Of a stretch of 64,000 bases of DNA, positions 12,102-23,121 are shown one piece after another. A program made the translations under genes and the position numbers. The stretch covers positions 2,480,001 through 2,544,000 of the forward strand of contig OW051473.1 of the NCBI GenBank assembly GCA_932521025.1, read 5' to 3'. Numbering within the stretch: the first letter of the stretch is position 1; every line of letters starts with the position of its first letter. Source of the DNA: Oscheius onirici (Eukaryota; Nematoda; Chromadorea; Rhabditida; Rhabditidae). The notes beneath the pieces are model-generated. The model had not been told where the DNA came from. It ran no database searches and saw only the letters and a program-made list of their open reading frames with translations.

Positions 12102-12986
12102 GGCCGTTCGAATATGGAGAAGCTACTGGTACATTTACAGGCTAAAAAGACTGGCTAAGGCAGTACACCTGAAAAACAGGTGTTTGTGATGTGGAGCGAA
12201 GTGGTGATGATAAGCAGGAAATGTCAAAAAGAGGACTAAACGGGAGAAGACAATAGATAACGGTCACAAGGGCAAACAGACGGTGTCCTCGAAAAATTTT
12301 AATATTTCAAAAGATTGAACTCTGATCGATGGCTGTAAAGAACAGAAGTTCATAGTTACTTAAGAACCGGATCTGTGAGAGAACAGTCGTTGTCAATATA
12401 AAAAGTCGATAAACTTGATAATCGTGGTTCTTTAGTCACAATAATTGGAAAAATAACTTTGGAAGTTCATGTTTACGAAGAAGAGTAAATGAGAGAGACG
12501 GGCAAATCAAAAAGAGCTCACAGCGTTTGCAAATACACGTCAGGATTGCGCGGAGAACGGTGTGAACCCGACCGGCGCGCAGTTAGTGCGCTCCGAGTCA
12601 AATTAAAGGACTGTCTTCTTCGGCCATATCTCTCTCCCATCTACTTTACCCGCTTCAAGTTTTCCCAATGGAACGAGTAAATTCATAACTGTAGGTCTTC
12701 TTAAGAGGTGTGACGTGAACCTCTCCGGTATTCGTCTTTCCCACATCCTACTTCCTTGAAAATTGTGTCTTGCGGCGTTTTTGTATCCTCTTGACCGTCT
12801 TCTCTCTTTCGCAGTTGACCGTTCGTTTGTTTCTTTTGCGCTGATCTGACACATTCTCCGCAACGTCGCCGCTTCTTTCAGCTTACAAACAGTACATCTG
12901 TTTCATACTCGAATGACAATTTCAGTCAGAAGCTCCCCTTGTTTCTTCTACTTATAGATGTCTTCTACTCAATTCTTTTTTTTCAG
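12102..12986. other. Divergent intergenic region
   Basis: Separates the apyrase start (minus) from the next plus-strand exon. No coding exon is supported; likely promoter sequence for both sides. Confidence 0.4.
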
Positions 12987-13640
12987 ATGACTGAGAAACT
13001 GCATTGCACTCCGAACTCAATTGAAGCAAACTCATCGTTCATGTGTCTCTCAGAAGTGACCTAGCGGAGTCGTCGGGTTGACCAGTCCCCAGGGTGCAAT
13101 ACAATAACGCGGAATCTAAGATTGGGCGAGTTCCTTTCGCTATGTTTCCATTCAGTTTATGACGTTTTGTACTTAAGACTTGCAATCGATTCACGCTTTC
13201 AGATGGCCTTGATCAGAACATCTGCCCTTTTTACTGTACATCAAGGGATGCAGAAGCCAAAGACATTTTGCGGCTGCCCTACATATTCCAAGACGAGTTA
13301 AAGCTGGTGATTTTTTTCTGTTTATTTTGCTTTCGCCAATTTTCATTAAAACGTATCAAGACTTGAAGAACAAGATGAACTGTTCGAAGCTAGCAAAAGT
13401 CACAAAATCGCTGTTTACGGCAAGACGAACATTTGTTCGCATGAAGCCTTCCCGACTTCATAACGATAATCAGTTTCAGGACACCAAGAACCGTTGCCCT
13501 TTTCACCCAAAAGAACTCTGCACTCTGCAAGTCTTTTATGAATAGAGAAGCAGCGGACTTTTGCGTCAGCTCTGTTGCGTCTACAACCTCAATTTCCGGA
13601 CATGAACAAAGAGCGTGCAAGAAGGATTTGTCTTCAATCA
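12987..13640 (+). CDS. Small uncertain multi-exon gene
   Basis: A TTTTTTTCAG acceptor abuts ATG at 12987, giving MTEKLHCTPNSIEANSSFM. A second exon at 13202-13306 encodes GLDQNICPFYCTSRDAEAKD followed by ILRLPYIFQDELKL, with good acceptor and donor. Downstream, about 13360-13640, several frames are open (LEEQDELFEASKSHK and ALCKSFMNREAADFCVSS) but the splicing that joins them is ambiguous. The Cys-containing middle exon looks coding. No domain is recognised. Expression evidence would be needed to fix the structure. Confidence 0.35.
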
Positions 13641-13650
13641 CCGAAAACTA

Positions 13651-15119
13651 GCGTTACTGCATCGGATGCTGTTTAATGTGTTTTCTTGCAGTGTCTTAAA
13701 CCCCAAAAACCCTACCAGTGCTCCCAGTCCCTAATTTTGTGAATCGATATCCCCAGAGATGCTGATTATATTCCCCGTTGGTCTTTGACCTTCTAAATTT
13801 ACCCCTCGTTTCGGGGTTCGCATCATATTCACTTCCAACGCCGACTTCTATATAAAATGTTTGCAAAGTTATTTTATTGTTTTTGTTTCACGTGTTCTGT
13901 TACACGAACATATCTCTATTCATTTGTAGTTGATTCGCGCCTCCTTTTTTTTCACAAGTCGCTACCAATCAGAACTCCTTACTGTTTTTGGAAGTTACTA
14001 GTTGCATTGTAACATTTAGCCTTTTCTTTAGCTGCATCTGCAGATAGGATCTTTGGTAGCTTATGATGTCAGTAACAGAACGTTTTTGTCACATTCTGCC
14101 AAATATTTTCTCATGTTTGGATCCGATACAGATCTCCGAAAATGATGTCGTTCTCAGTTCTTTTTCTCTCTCTTCTTTTATTTTAACCGAGTCTATTAAC
14201 GGTTCTTGACTCTTTTTTCATCACAAAATCAAACCTTGCTTAAACATAAAGCTGAGTTACCTTATAATCTTTTGGCAGGATATATCGTGTTAAACTTGCG
14301 CCAGACTTGTGACTTGCTCCAAAACTGCCTACTAGCCCATGGGTTTGTTTATTGAACAGGTCACTTTTTCATCCGCTTTTCTGATAAACAATGATGACTC
14401 GCAAACCCAAGTGTAATGGGTCATTAAGTTTCTCCTCCCGCTGTTTCCCCATTCTTCTCGACAACATTTTAGTTTTCCAAAAAAAACGGGATGCACTGTT
14501 CGTCTTTCTCTCTCCGGTGGATGATTCCGGGAAATGGCGTTGTCTGCTTTTGTTTGTCCACAACGGCGGGATAGGAAAAGACGGATTGTAGACCGGTCCG
14601 GCAATGATCCGTGAAGGCGGTCAGCAGGCAGACCGCCAACTCGCGCAGGCTTTTCAAATCCAAATTTGAATTCAAATCGATTAGCTGCTTAGTCTTTTTG
14701 TTTATATTAATCTGGCGGCTTGCCTGGGCGGACTATCCGCAGCCGCAGCGGCAGTTCATTTGGGTATCGATTGACCGGTCCAGAGAGTCAGTGTCTTTGA
14801 AATTAATTGTTCCTCTCGATCAGTGACTCCTTCCACAATTTTCCCTCTTCCTATAAATATTCAAAATCCCTTCTCTCAGCTGTTATTGTTCATCATAAAT
14901 CAGCTTGCATACTTAACCTGTCACGCAAAACCTTGACAAATTTCTCTTCTACGCCTCCACCTCAACCAACCCACCCTCTCTTGTCGCTCTCAGCTGCTCA
15001 TTTACACTGCGCTGTAACTGCGATTGTTCTCTTGCTCACACTCTGCGTCCAATATGTCACCGCGAAAGGTATTCCCTCTGTTAACAATGTTTGTACCCTG
15101 TTTAAAAATATAATTTCAG
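13651..15119. other. Upstream region of rap-2
   Basis: T-rich intergenic sequence. An upstream exon ending ATGTCACCGCGAAAG/GTATTC near 15054-15068 could splice in frame to the rap-2 ATG and add MSPRK, or simply be 5'UTR. No other gene is supported. Confidence 0.45.
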
Positions 15120-17222
15120 ATGCGCGAATTCAAGGTGGTTGTGTTGGGAAGCGGAGGAGTAGGCAAAAGTGCACTGACAGTCCAGTTTGTCAGCAACACT
15201 TTTATCGAAAAATACGACCCCACTATTGAAGACTTTTATAGGAAAGAGATTGAGGTATGTCTTATTTGTATTTGTTTATTGTCCTTGTGAAAACTCACTT
15301 ATTCTGGGTCGAAAATTCATTTGCCTCTTACGATACAAACAGATGGAGTGTATTCTCGTACTAGGGGACACTTTCATTAAAATCTTCCAGCGATCAGTTG
15401 GAATGCTGAAAGAAATCGAATTACAAAATAGAAATTTAAGGGTTTTAAGCAATTGGGTTCTAAGCGAAACTGGTCTGCGAGAGTCGAGTTGAGTTCTGGA
15501 GCAGACCCGAGTCGCCTCGTGGGTCATGCCGAATCGAGTTTTCTCTCATGTCAAATCGCGCCTGGGTCAGAATTTCAATATCGTGTTAATTTTTTGAGAT
15601 ATTTGCCTAAAAAGTTTTTCGTAATGTTTGTAGAAAGTATGTTGACTTGCCAAGGAACGTTACTTTAGCTATTCCGGTCACTTTGTCTCAAAACCGCTGC
15701 AGAGTCTAGTTGAGTCTGTTCGTAGCCCATTTCGATCTCAGCTTGACTCGCGTTGCTCAAAAATATTGTATACGCATCTTTGACACCGCTTTACCCTAAT
15801 GTAGGTTATGAACCACGGTTTCAATCAGCTGGTCTGTGTGGTCCGGGCAAACTTCATGATTCAGACGCGCAGAATATTTGCCCAACATTGACCACAATAA
15901 ACTCTAAACAATTCTTTGCAGGTCGATGGACAGCCTTGCGTTCTCGAAATCTTGGATACGGCAGGGACTGAACAGTTTTCCTCCATGAGGGACCTGTACA
16001 TCAAGAATGGACAGGGGTTTGTGGTGGTTTACTCCATCACAAGTCAACAGACCTTCAACGACATCAAATCAATGAAAGATCAAATAGTTCGTGTGAAGGT
16101 AGCTTTTATATTTGGGTTTATTGAAGTTTATGTTTCAGGGAACTGATCAAGTCCCGATTCTTCTTGTGGGAAACAAATGCGATCTCCAACACCAAAAGCA
16201 GGTTCAAACTAAGGATGGACTGGATCTTGGCATGTTCCTTTCTTGTATTCTTATGCATATTCTTGCTGGTGCTATTCTTGAAACCTATTTTCCTAGAGCC
16301 TGCGCACATATCAAATGACACATCCGTTTGTCTTAGCATTCAGTCGTAGTGAATAAGCATATAAGCGTTACACAAAGCAAATATCTGTGAAGCAGGTACT
16401 GTATTCTGTTTAAATGAAGATGCCGTACCCGACTCGCGAAAAGTTAACGCTTAGAAAATACCAAACAGTTTATTCCACTCAAATAACCTTGCACAGGATA
16501 AAATTATGAACAACGAAAAACCTTTTTCGCTTTGCGGATCTAGGGGCTATGGACACAGAGAGACGATAGAAATGGATCTTAAAAATTGGAAAATTAGCTT
16601 ACATTAAAAAACCGCGAAAAAAGGTTTTTCTATCCTACAAAACGGGACAATATCAAAAAGGATTCTTTCGACTATCAAGAAAACCACAAGCAATCGGATG
16701 CTGCTTTCTTGATACAGAAGAATTGCACTGCTTTGCTTTTGAACATGTTTCTACTGTTCCGGTTTGCATAGAATTCGAAGCTTTTCGGAGTTATTTTGTC
16801 ATACACCTCTTTTGGATCTACTTTAACGCCCACAAATATTTTTTTAACAAGTCGTGACAGGAACAGGCAAAGTTCTCGAAGTTTGCTTCGAACGACGTTG
16901 ATAGTTTCTTTGAAAAGGGTGAGGCAGTGTCACAGAAGAAAATGACAAAAAGGTATGAGAAGGAGACTAGGACTAAGACTCCACAAAAATAAAGAAGCAT
17001 GAGTAGACAATGAATTTCTAACTTTAGACCAGGAAGGGCGTTGCAAACCTTGTATCAACTAAATTTGCTTTTTTTTCAGCAGAGTTCTGGGGCTGTCCGT
17101 TCACCGAATGTTCAGCAAAGAACAATCAGAATGTCAACGTCACCTTCGCCGAAATCGTGAGAGAGATGAACTACGTCCAGAATAGAGCTAAGGAGAGCAA
17201 GGGCTGCTGCAGTATCATGTAG
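15120..17222 (+). CDS. rap-2: Ras-family GTPase Rap2
   Basis: Four exons (15120-15254, 15922-16098, 16139-16229, 17080-17222) encode 181 residues, the usual Rap length. The G motifs are complete: P-loop GSGGVGKS, effector [15 protein letters not shown] with Phe39 (Rap2; Rap1 has Ser), DTAGTEQF with Thr61 typical of Rap, NKCD and CSAKN. The tail ends GCCSIM, a CAAX prenylation signal preceded by a second Cys. Rap2 acts at membranes in adhesion, junction and synapse signalling (family knowledge). The third intron has a GC donor (TTG/GCATGT, 851 nt); only this donor gives the conserved sequence LAEFWGCPF. The TTTCAG acceptor sits directly before the ATG. The long first intron carries sequence also found in the related locus at 63.4 kb. 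Confidence 0.93.
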
Positions 17223-17829
17223 AGTTGTGAACCCTGCCATGACCTTGCCTTTACTCACAAAGTCAAACCCTCCTAGAAACATCTTATTCAAAATCTCCTT
17301 ACAAAACAGTGTATATTTACCTTGGTGCTCAATCGAGTTCACATTTTAGAGTCTCGAACCAGAAAGTGGCTCGGGTTTGAAACTCGCATCTCTCTCAATA
17401 CGTTCACTTATTGTTCCCACCGATTTGCTTCATTTTGTCATACGTTGAGTTGTGCGTAGATTCCATCATCTACAGGTAAGAGATTATAATATTTTACGAT
17501 TTTCACTTCTAACCGTGTGTTGTAAAGTTTGCGCAATAAAAATATCCTTCGTCATGTTACTTGATGCGGACAGATAATAATCTTGAAGTTTTCCTATGTT
17601 TGCTGCTCATGACAAAGCTCAAAAGATAGGTAAACGAGTTCAGATTGTTTTGTCGATAAGTGATAAATACACTGCTGAAACAGTCGGAATTATCGGTTTT
17701 AATGACACAATTGACATTTTTTGGCGATCGTGGGCGTTGGACCAAATTCTTTTTCGCAAAAAGACCAGCTGCATGTGGTTTAGTCGTAATCCTTTCATTT
17801 TTTAGAAACAAGGTTCAGATGCTTGAGAT

Positions 17830-18040
17830 GACTTGAGATGAAAAATCGGTAAAACCGCACTCACTGCCCAGCTCGTGAATAAGGAGTTTGCAAGACGGAC
17901 GATCCCACCAGTGAAGACATCCATCAGAAGACGATCGAGGTAAGCTTCATCTCGAAGTCTTTACCAATAAAATCTAAATAAATCCTTTGCAGGTCAATGG
18001 AGACTCCTGGAATATTGTTCTGTATGTATAAATTGTGCGA
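17830..18040 (+). pseudogene. Broken Rap/Ras-like gene copy
   Basis: DNA closely matching exon 1 and the start of exon 2 of the Ras-like locus at 63.37 kb: ACTCACTGCCCAGCTCGTGA and AATAAGGAGTTTGC, then a GATCGAG/GTAAGC donor, a short intron and CAG/GTCAATGGAGACTCC. The P-loop codons are largely deleted and the effector region is frameshifted. The homology stops soon after VNGDSWNIVL. It lies 0.6 kb behind intact rap-2, so it is a tandem, intron-containing duplicate that has decayed. Confidence 0.8.
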
Positions 18041-19305
18041 TTATTCCGTATACACTATTTTTCTTCCTGAATCTTTTTTCAAGTATTTGAATGGGGGACA
18101 AGTTATCGAACAATATGTGGACAAGCAGCGAATGTTTTGCTTATCAGGAGTCTAGCAAATATGACCCCTAGACAAATTTTCTTTCAAGTCTAGAAACTTG
18201 CGGTTCTCTTCCATATCGCCGAGTGCTTACCTACAAAGTTACGATTGCAACTGTTCAAAAAATGAACGATCGTTGAAAAAGAAACGCGCTACTTGGGTGC
18301 TTTTTGTTAAATGGTAGAGCTTTTAAAAACGAGAAAATTTACAAATGTATTCTGGAAAGGCAGTATTGAACTATTGGCTGGCAGCTGTTCACATTTGTGA
18401 CCAAAACGCACCTTTCTGTCTACACTGCGCGTGATTCCCAGAAAGTTAAGTTCCAAACCATTTTAGAATCTGAAACGTTCGAAATGGTGATCCAGCAATT
18501 TGACCGCAAGATTATCTCAATGCTCGTTATCGTTAACCCTTGGTGCGCGTGTGTGTATAGCCGACTCTTGCACTTGACTGAATGTTGTATTTCGCCACTG
18601 CTTCCCACCTCTCCAGTGGTAGCAAGTATAAATCACCTGCACTTTAAACCAAAGAGGAGCTTTCCAAGCCTGATCATTTGACCTATTCTTTTGCTGATAA
18701 TGCGCACTCGTTGGCCAGTAGGGAGACGCTATGTCGTATGTTTTGTCTAGTCCAAATGTGCTGGTGCCCTTCGGGTCGCCCTCTCCTACCCACAGCTGGC
18801 CGTATCCGACTGTTTTTGTTGCACGGGTGTGCTCGCTTTACTCTCTAATAGCTCGCGCCTTCTTCGCAAGTACACTCAGTGAGATGGTTTTTTGTTTCGA
18901 TTCGAGCCAATTTACTGCTATTTGATTCTTGAATAGGGCTACTGAGACAGGGCATTCAGTGCTGCCCCCGACTGAGGGCCGGAGGAACGAGCTGCCCTTT
19001 GTTGCGCCATCTATGTCGGGTACATTACAATTCCCGCGTTTTTGCCTCTTTGCTGATAACGGTTTCTCATATTGCGTGGTTTGTTCGTAAACTGCTGTAT
19101 ATTTTGCGAAGGCGCATATTTCATTGACAGCCGGCAGCAATAATTAACGAGCCTCTTCTTTTTATGATAACGTTTTCTTGATTTGCTGGTGGTGTCACAC
19201 TCTGGGCTTTCGAGCCGGGCTGTGCGGCATTTCCCAGTGCCATTCACACTCATCCTGACTCATTTTGGTCGTCTTCAACCATTCCTAACACTTCGCTTTC
19301 AGCTA
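18041..19305. other. Intergenic, no gene seen
   Basis: No exon is supported. A 94-codon frame at 18397-18681 has an antisense frame of similar length and no splice or homology support. Confidence 0.4.
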
Positions 19306-19310
19306 ATGGG

Positions 19311-21213
19311 ATGACACATTGGGTCCGGCTGGTCGTAGCCGCTTTGGCTCTTCTCGGTTTCTTTCTCTTCTCGGTTAACTCCTCAACCACAAATGCCACT
19401 CCGACAAAGTGCACCAGGTGCGTTTATTTTTTCCTACCCAACAAAACGTTAAGATCTCTGCACCACGTGCAACCTCGTGTAAGCTACATAACTGCAAACT
19501 CAATTTTCGTGTATAACGCTTATCTGGATAAACGAAGCGGGTCAAACAAGCTACGGATTTTGGCAATCAACCGGTGCCACAAAGATTCAGAGTAGTAAGT
19601 GACCGACGGGTTTTCTTGAACCACGATTTTCAGCATTTTATCTGCCAGACTGGATGGTAAACAGCATGGTCTTCAGCCGAAGCCAATTGAGGGTGCATGT
19701 CCCTGGGCATGGGCGCGCGGTTGCACTTTGGCTACCTACTTTCATGATTTAGATGTATCGGAAAATTTTACAGACACTCAGGTACAGATAAATATTTCTT
19801 TATGAAAAACGTTGTAGGTAATTATCCAAGGAGGATACCGATATACTGTCATGAATGTTACCACGGTAGAAGATGAAGATGACAGTTTTCTCACTGTCTG
19901 TGTCCCTCCCATCTATTGGTTAGTTTTAAAGGAAGTAGTACATCAAGCACATTTTTAGGTATACCGACTGGACCAAGCTGATTCTGTTTGTGGAATGGTG
20001 GAAGAGTCAATCCGCTACAAAAATCATCTTCTACCATCAGTCATCAACAGCAGATATAAAGACTATTTTGGATTATTACGTTTCCGAGGTGCGTCACAGC
20101 TTCAAAAAAACCCGGTCTGCGAGTTTCAGGGAGTAGCCGAAGTTATTCCATGGACTCTTCTTCCAACATCTTCAAACTTCAATCCAAACGACGAGGTCTA
20201 CCGTCTCGGACACACTTTAGCTGCGAATGATTGCATTCTTCGTGCCAAATCAAGTCTCGTAGCTCTTGTAGATATAGACGAGCTTATCGTACCAGTGTAG
20301 GTCGTTTCAAACCTTCGAGATTCAAGTTTTAGAGCCTCTTCGCTTCCTGATCTCTTGTCAAAAAAGTTCAACAATATGCTGCTTGGAGCCTTACAGTTCT
20401 CGCATCGGGTTCTCCTCTACGATCCTCCTCTTGCTCCAAACCCCTTCGATTTTCTCTCTGTGAACTTTGCTGGAGTCGGAAACGCAATCTACAAAAACAT
20501 CACTGGACCGCCAAAAGTGAGAATCGCCCGTTATCATTGGGTAGCGCGCGCGACTACGATGTTTGTCTGCCTCGGGCGATTAGCCGACTGACTGACAGGT
20601 GCACTTTTCTTCGAGACAGACACGGCTGTCCACACCGGTCCCGTGGTGTAGCGGTTAGCACTCAGGACTCTGAATCCTGCGACGGGAGTTCAAATCTCCC
20701 CGGGACCTTTGCTTTTTTACAGAAGAAGCTCATTGATCTCATTCAGACCATCGTCCGCCGCCAAGCCATCGATCGCATGTCTACTCACGCTGTGAAAAGT
20801 TTTCTAGACACTCAATGGACTCAGAAACTAGTAAGAGAGCAGTCAATGCAATACAATTTACCAATAGACGGAAAAAGCTCTACTTCTTCATAACCGTTAC
20901 AACTATGTCGGTATCCAAACGGATGGCCCAGAATTCCCGGTGGAGATAGTAGACGATTCGAAAAGTTTTCGAATGAAGCTAACTGCCGTACGTGACAATA
21001 TTTTTCCAAATGGAGCGGGCTTTGACTCTGAAACGCAAAAAGCTCTTGGAGCCTGTCTTGGAAGGTGAGTGTCACTTTTTTCGACAACAAAGTTTATTCA
21101 GTTGGCGAAAGAACCAGGGCAACTGCAAAGCTCCAGCTACTGCTTGCCTTGACGTCATGAAAGATCGTGAGAATTGGGTGGAAACTACGAATGTTTCTTA
21201 CTCTGTTGTGTAA
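19311..21213 (+). CDS. GT92 (DUF23) family glycosyltransferase
   Basis: Type II Golgi enzyme: a short cytoplasmic tail, an anchor around residues 5-22 (LVVAALALLGFFLFSV), then the GT92 domain. Diagnostic parts are YTDWTKLILFVEWWKS with ATKIIFYHQSS, the acidic metal-binding motif DIDE after SSLVALV, FNNMLLGALQFSHRV, and EKALLLHNRYNYVG near the end. The family transfers galactose to fucose or other acceptors on N-glycans in C. elegans (GALT-1; family knowledge). This acceptor is unknown. About ten exons splice in phase, and the last ends SWRKNQGNCKAP...SYSVV. An intron near 20518-20715 houses a tRNA-Gln gene on the same strand. ATG 19311 is preceded by an overlapping ATGGGATGA mini-ORF at 19306. 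Confidence 0.85.
20637..20708 (+). tRNA. tRNA-Gln (CTG), intronic
   Basis: Complete cloverleaf of 72 nt: acceptor GGTCCCG pairs with CGGGACC, anticodon arm CAGGA-CTCTGAA-TCCTG with anticodon CTG, T loop TTCAAAT between GGGAG and CTCCC, discriminator T, and a downstream T run for Pol III termination. It lies in the sense orientation inside an intron of the GT92 gene. Confidence 0.95.
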
Positions 21214-21789
21214 TCTGGTGTAACTTAACGGGTTGAAATGAAACTTTCCGGTGATTTCAATAGCTTCTGTACTTGGCACTCTCGTACCATCAGTTAAGGG
21301 TGAGACAATATGATCAGGTGTAACAACACTAACTAGACGTCAGACAACTGGTTCCTGGTCTTCAGAATGTTTCAATGTTTCTCTTCGAACAATTGTGTAC
21401 TCTTTCTTTCGCTTGACAGTTGTCGGAGTCAGATCTAAACTAGTTGTCCTTCCAATTTTTCCATCTTTGAACATCAAAAACATTTTATCGGGTGGCTGTG
21501 TTCTTCTTTCTTATGATGGATACCCCACTGTGTCTTTGTGTTGTTCAACTTGGGAAGGTTACAAACGCGGCAGCAAAAAAAGCTTGTGTCTGTCGCCTAG
21601 ATCGGCTGGCAATTTCCGCATCTTCCTCTGAAACGTTCATTCGTTTTCCCTAGTCAGTTCCATTAGTCAAACATCTCCCACGTATTCTCTCTAGAATGGG
21701 CAATTTCCAGGCTGGCTTTTCCTGTAGGTTCCTGATGAATCATTTTGGTCACCCTTATCATCAAATTTCTTCGCATAAAAGACGTTTTT

Positions 21790-22851
21790 CTAGAATGCGA
21801 TCATAATAAATGTCAAGTAACGCCTCTTTTCTTCCGGTGACAATAAGACATTCCCCATGACTTTTCGCTGATTTTTGCTCTGACTGTTCCGTTCAAGTTC
21901 GTTCCGGCGCATGTTTTGCATTTGTTTTTCAATACGTCTTTCAATAAGTTGTGACAGGCTGAAAAACGTACTGTTATTTAAAGACATTATATTTGATTGT
22001 ACTGTTTGAACAGCAGTGTGAAAACGTCTCCAGTCATTCCTCAAACAAAAGACAGGTAGATCAATTCCTCCTCTCTTGAATCGAAGTTCTTTTCTTTTAA
22101 TGCGCTTAATGTTTTTGCCTGGGTTAAACCGATTTTAAACAAATTTTGGAATCCCTACGTTTTCTCAGATTTGGTACGAAGTTTCTTCGATTCAAAATGC
22201 ATGAATTCCCGTTTTAAACGATGGTCACATCATCGTGGCGTCGTGATATCATTAACTGATATTTTAACTGGCGCCAGACAAAACTTTTCTTCCTCCATTT
22301 CTGTGTTTTGTTGGTGCCGTGTGAACAACGAATAACGTTCTTTTAAGCTATCTTTTTTTGTGGCAAAAGGTCCTCCGCTGCTTATGATGACCGGTGTAGA
22401 TCTATAGCCATTGTGTACTCTTGTCTGATCCAAGCTATTTTCTTCCCACGGAAATCGGCAAATTGTTTGGATATCTTTCGTCGAGATGTGTCTGTTCCGT
22501 CTCACTTCACGATGTCTGATGTCTTTAACGTGTTCAGTGTTTGAACGAAAAGCATGGTTCTCTCATACCAAAGTGTTAAAAACACTGATCACCGGCACCA
22601 GAATTGCCAGTGTTTATTCTTAGTACTGTTTGCCCGTGTGTGCTCCCCTGCCGTTCACTCACATTAGAACTTTTCTTCAAGCCATGCAGTTCCAATTGGC
22701 TTTTCTCGTCTGATCGACATTTATGTGGCGCACCTTGCGATATCTTCTTTTTTTGACGGCAACTACACAGGTTCCTCTTATGTTCTTTTCCCGGTTGGTG
22801 TATTAGTCGCAGTCTTTGAATCTTTGCGACATTTCCCCAGGAAATTAACAT
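21790..22851 (-). CDS. Possible three-exon hypothetical gene
   Basis: Three open segments on the minus strand have coding-like composition. These are 22851-22576 (Lys/Gln/Ser-rich, MLISWGNVAKIQRLR...), 22505-22230 (MRRNRHISTKDIQ..., or its neighbouring frame) and 22044-21790 (SQLIERRIEKQMQNMRRNEL with LLSPEEKRRYLTF). Exon borders cannot be fixed: the acceptor before the second segment is a weak GTGAG and frames can be joined in more than one way. No domain is recognised. It could equally be decayed sequence. Confidence 0.25.
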
Positions 22852-22916
22852 TTTCGAAAAGTCACTCCTCCGCCTTCCGCTTTTCCCACACCACAGCTAT
22901 AAAACAACAAAAGCAA

Positions 22917-22985
22917 AGATCCCGGGGAGATTTGAACTCCCGTCGAATTCAGAGTCATGAGTGTTAACCGCTACACCACGGGACC
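22917..22985 (-). pseudogene. tRNA-Gln pseudogene
   Basis: Shares the acceptor, D arm and T arm of the two intact tRNA-Gln(CTG) genes nearby, in the opposite orientation. The anticodon stem is broken: CATGA faces TTCGA in place of CAGGA/TCCTG, although CTG is kept. The acceptor has a G-T wobble. It is a recent dead copy. Confidence 0.8.
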
Positions 22986-23121
22986 GATGTTTTAATCCTT
23001 GCGCATCTCAGTTTTCTCTTGCGCTATCACCTCTCTATCCTGAGAGGAAAAATAAGCGAAAATTTTAAGCAAAACAGCTTGCATGAAATTCAAACTCATT
23101 TATCACAACCCAGACTTGCAG

